Shown one piece after another: positions 52,817 through 53,416 of a stretch of DNA of 53,416 bases. The translations under genes were made by a program, and so were the position numbers. The DNA lies in NCBI RefSeq assembly GCF_900128515.1, contig NZ_FQTP01000003.1, positions 1 through 53,416 of the forward strand, in the 5' to 3' direction. Source of the stretch: Bathymodiolus heckerae thiotrophic gill symbiont. Lineage in GTDB: Bacteria; Pseudomonadota; Gammaproteobacteria; PS1; Pseudothioglobaceae. The notes below the pieces were generated by a model that was given only the letters and a program-made list of their open reading frames with translations, had not been told where the DNA came from and did no database searches. Position 1 is the stretch's first letter. Every line of letters begins with the position of its first letter.

Positions 52817-53416
52817 AATATTGTTGCGATAAAACCTCTTTTCATAATCATTAGGCGAGTAATAATCAATCGTTGAATGTCGCCTAATTTTGTTATAAAA
52901 CACTTCAATATATTCAAAGATAGCACTGCTTGCTTGTTTCCTAGTTTGATAAATTTTCTGATTGATTAACTCTGTTTTTAGGGTGTTAAAAAAAACTCTC
53001 AGCGACTGCGTTATCATGGCATTCACCTTTTCTGCTCATGCTTTGGGTGATGTTATTTGCTTTGAATAACTTAAGGTATTCATAAGCTCTGTAGGTTGAG
53101 CCTTGGTCAGAGTGTAGTAGCACTTTTTGTTGTTTTGGTTTGTTTTTGATTGCCATTGATAATGCGTCAATGATTAATTTTGTATTGTTGTTCTGATTCA
53201 TTGACCAGCCAACAACTCTACGAGAATACAAATCAATCACAGTGGCTAAATACAGCCAGCCTTGTTTGGTATGAACAAAGGTGGTATCACTGACCCATTT
53301 GCTGTTGGGTGTTGCAGCACTGAACTCTCTGTTGAGAATGTTGTTGGTAAAATTCACATTGTTTCTAGGTATTTTGGCTTTTTTGTGACAGATGCTAAAA
53401 TGAGCGTAAATGTTGT
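52811..53416 (-). pseudogene. IS3-family transposase OrfB, frameshifted and cut by window edge
   Basis: The DDE integrase core has WVSDTTFVHTKQGWLYLATV with the first Asp, LHSDQGSTY with the second, and [13 protein letters not shown] with the Glu. After AESFF the frame breaks, and continuation [18 protein letters not shown]...[16 protein letters not shown] is read in another frame. The break is at T8 (A8 at 52988-52995) where T7 would keep one frame. The reading continues to the window edge. The catalytic triad is intact, so the element was recently active, and the shift could be an indel or a sequencing artefact. Confidence 0.88.

Noticed and set aside
1-53416. tRNA, rRNA or CRISPR arrays
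   Set aside because: No cloverleaf with a TTC loop, rRNA-like stretch or regular spaced repeat was found on reading the gaps.

Overview
This AT-rich window is a contiguous piece of a gammaproteobacterial chromosome. The proteins (Fur, BamE, LolB, HflD, NlpD-like, MinC, YbgC, Bfd) are gammaproteobacterial types. Gene orders such as fur/bamE divergent, hemA-prfA next to lolB, ybgC-tolQRA, yqaA-nlpD and ftsB-ispD-ispF are classic for the class. The low GC, compact overlapping genes, rearranged housekeeping operons and riboswitch-controlled methyl cycle fit a marine sulfur-oxidiser of the SUP05/Thioglobus/bivalve-symbiont kind. That placement is inference from style, not from a marker gene.

Positions 1-11,600 form an iron island. 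On the minus strand a Fur-box-preceded operon runs porin, IrpA-type imelysin, di-heme DHOR protein, second imelysin, membrane fatty-acid/sterol hydroxylase. A second Fur box then leads into a di-heme MauG/cytochrome c peroxidase lipoprotein, feoA and feoB (cut by the window edge). Upstream lies a tightly packed set of four tiny minus-strand genes (46, 51, 54 and 72 codons, the first ending in a Cys/Gly-rich tail) behind a roughly 500-base leader and a third Fur box. Next come a C-terminal remnant of bacterioferritin, an intact bfd, an integron-integrase-like recombinase and a CDF metal exporter. The regulator fur itself is at 24.8 kb.

Positions 11,564-27,232 are housekeeping blocks: ruvC; thioredoxin; yffB; dtd; glyS; minC with an orphan Xre/MbcA/ParS-like gene; tolA-tolR-tolQ-ybgC-ruvB; lolB; hemA-prfA; fur-znuB; bamE; ccmAB. 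Many are partial versions of familiar operons: tolB-pal, minDE, glyQ, znuAC and ccmC are absent beside their usual partners.

Positions 27,233-30,018 hold the S-adenosylmethionine cycle. metK has a SAM-II-type aptamer in its leader and the next gene, ahcY, has an SAH riboswitch, so precursor and by-product of methylation are each sensed by RNA.

Positions 30,100-52,400 carry an unrecognised membrane/coiled-coil gene, glyQ, yqaA-nlpD-like, mscS, miaB-phoH-mnmA-hflD, rpsT, smr-xseA-M23-RDD, ftsB-ispD-ispF-murC-murB-ddl-ftsQ, and then mltD, bolA, an iron-sulfur flavin reductase, miaA and a phosphoribosyltransferase-like gene. The window ends in an IS3-family insertion sequence whose transposase is frameshifted at a homopolymer. 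No rRNA, tRNA or CRISPR array was seen.
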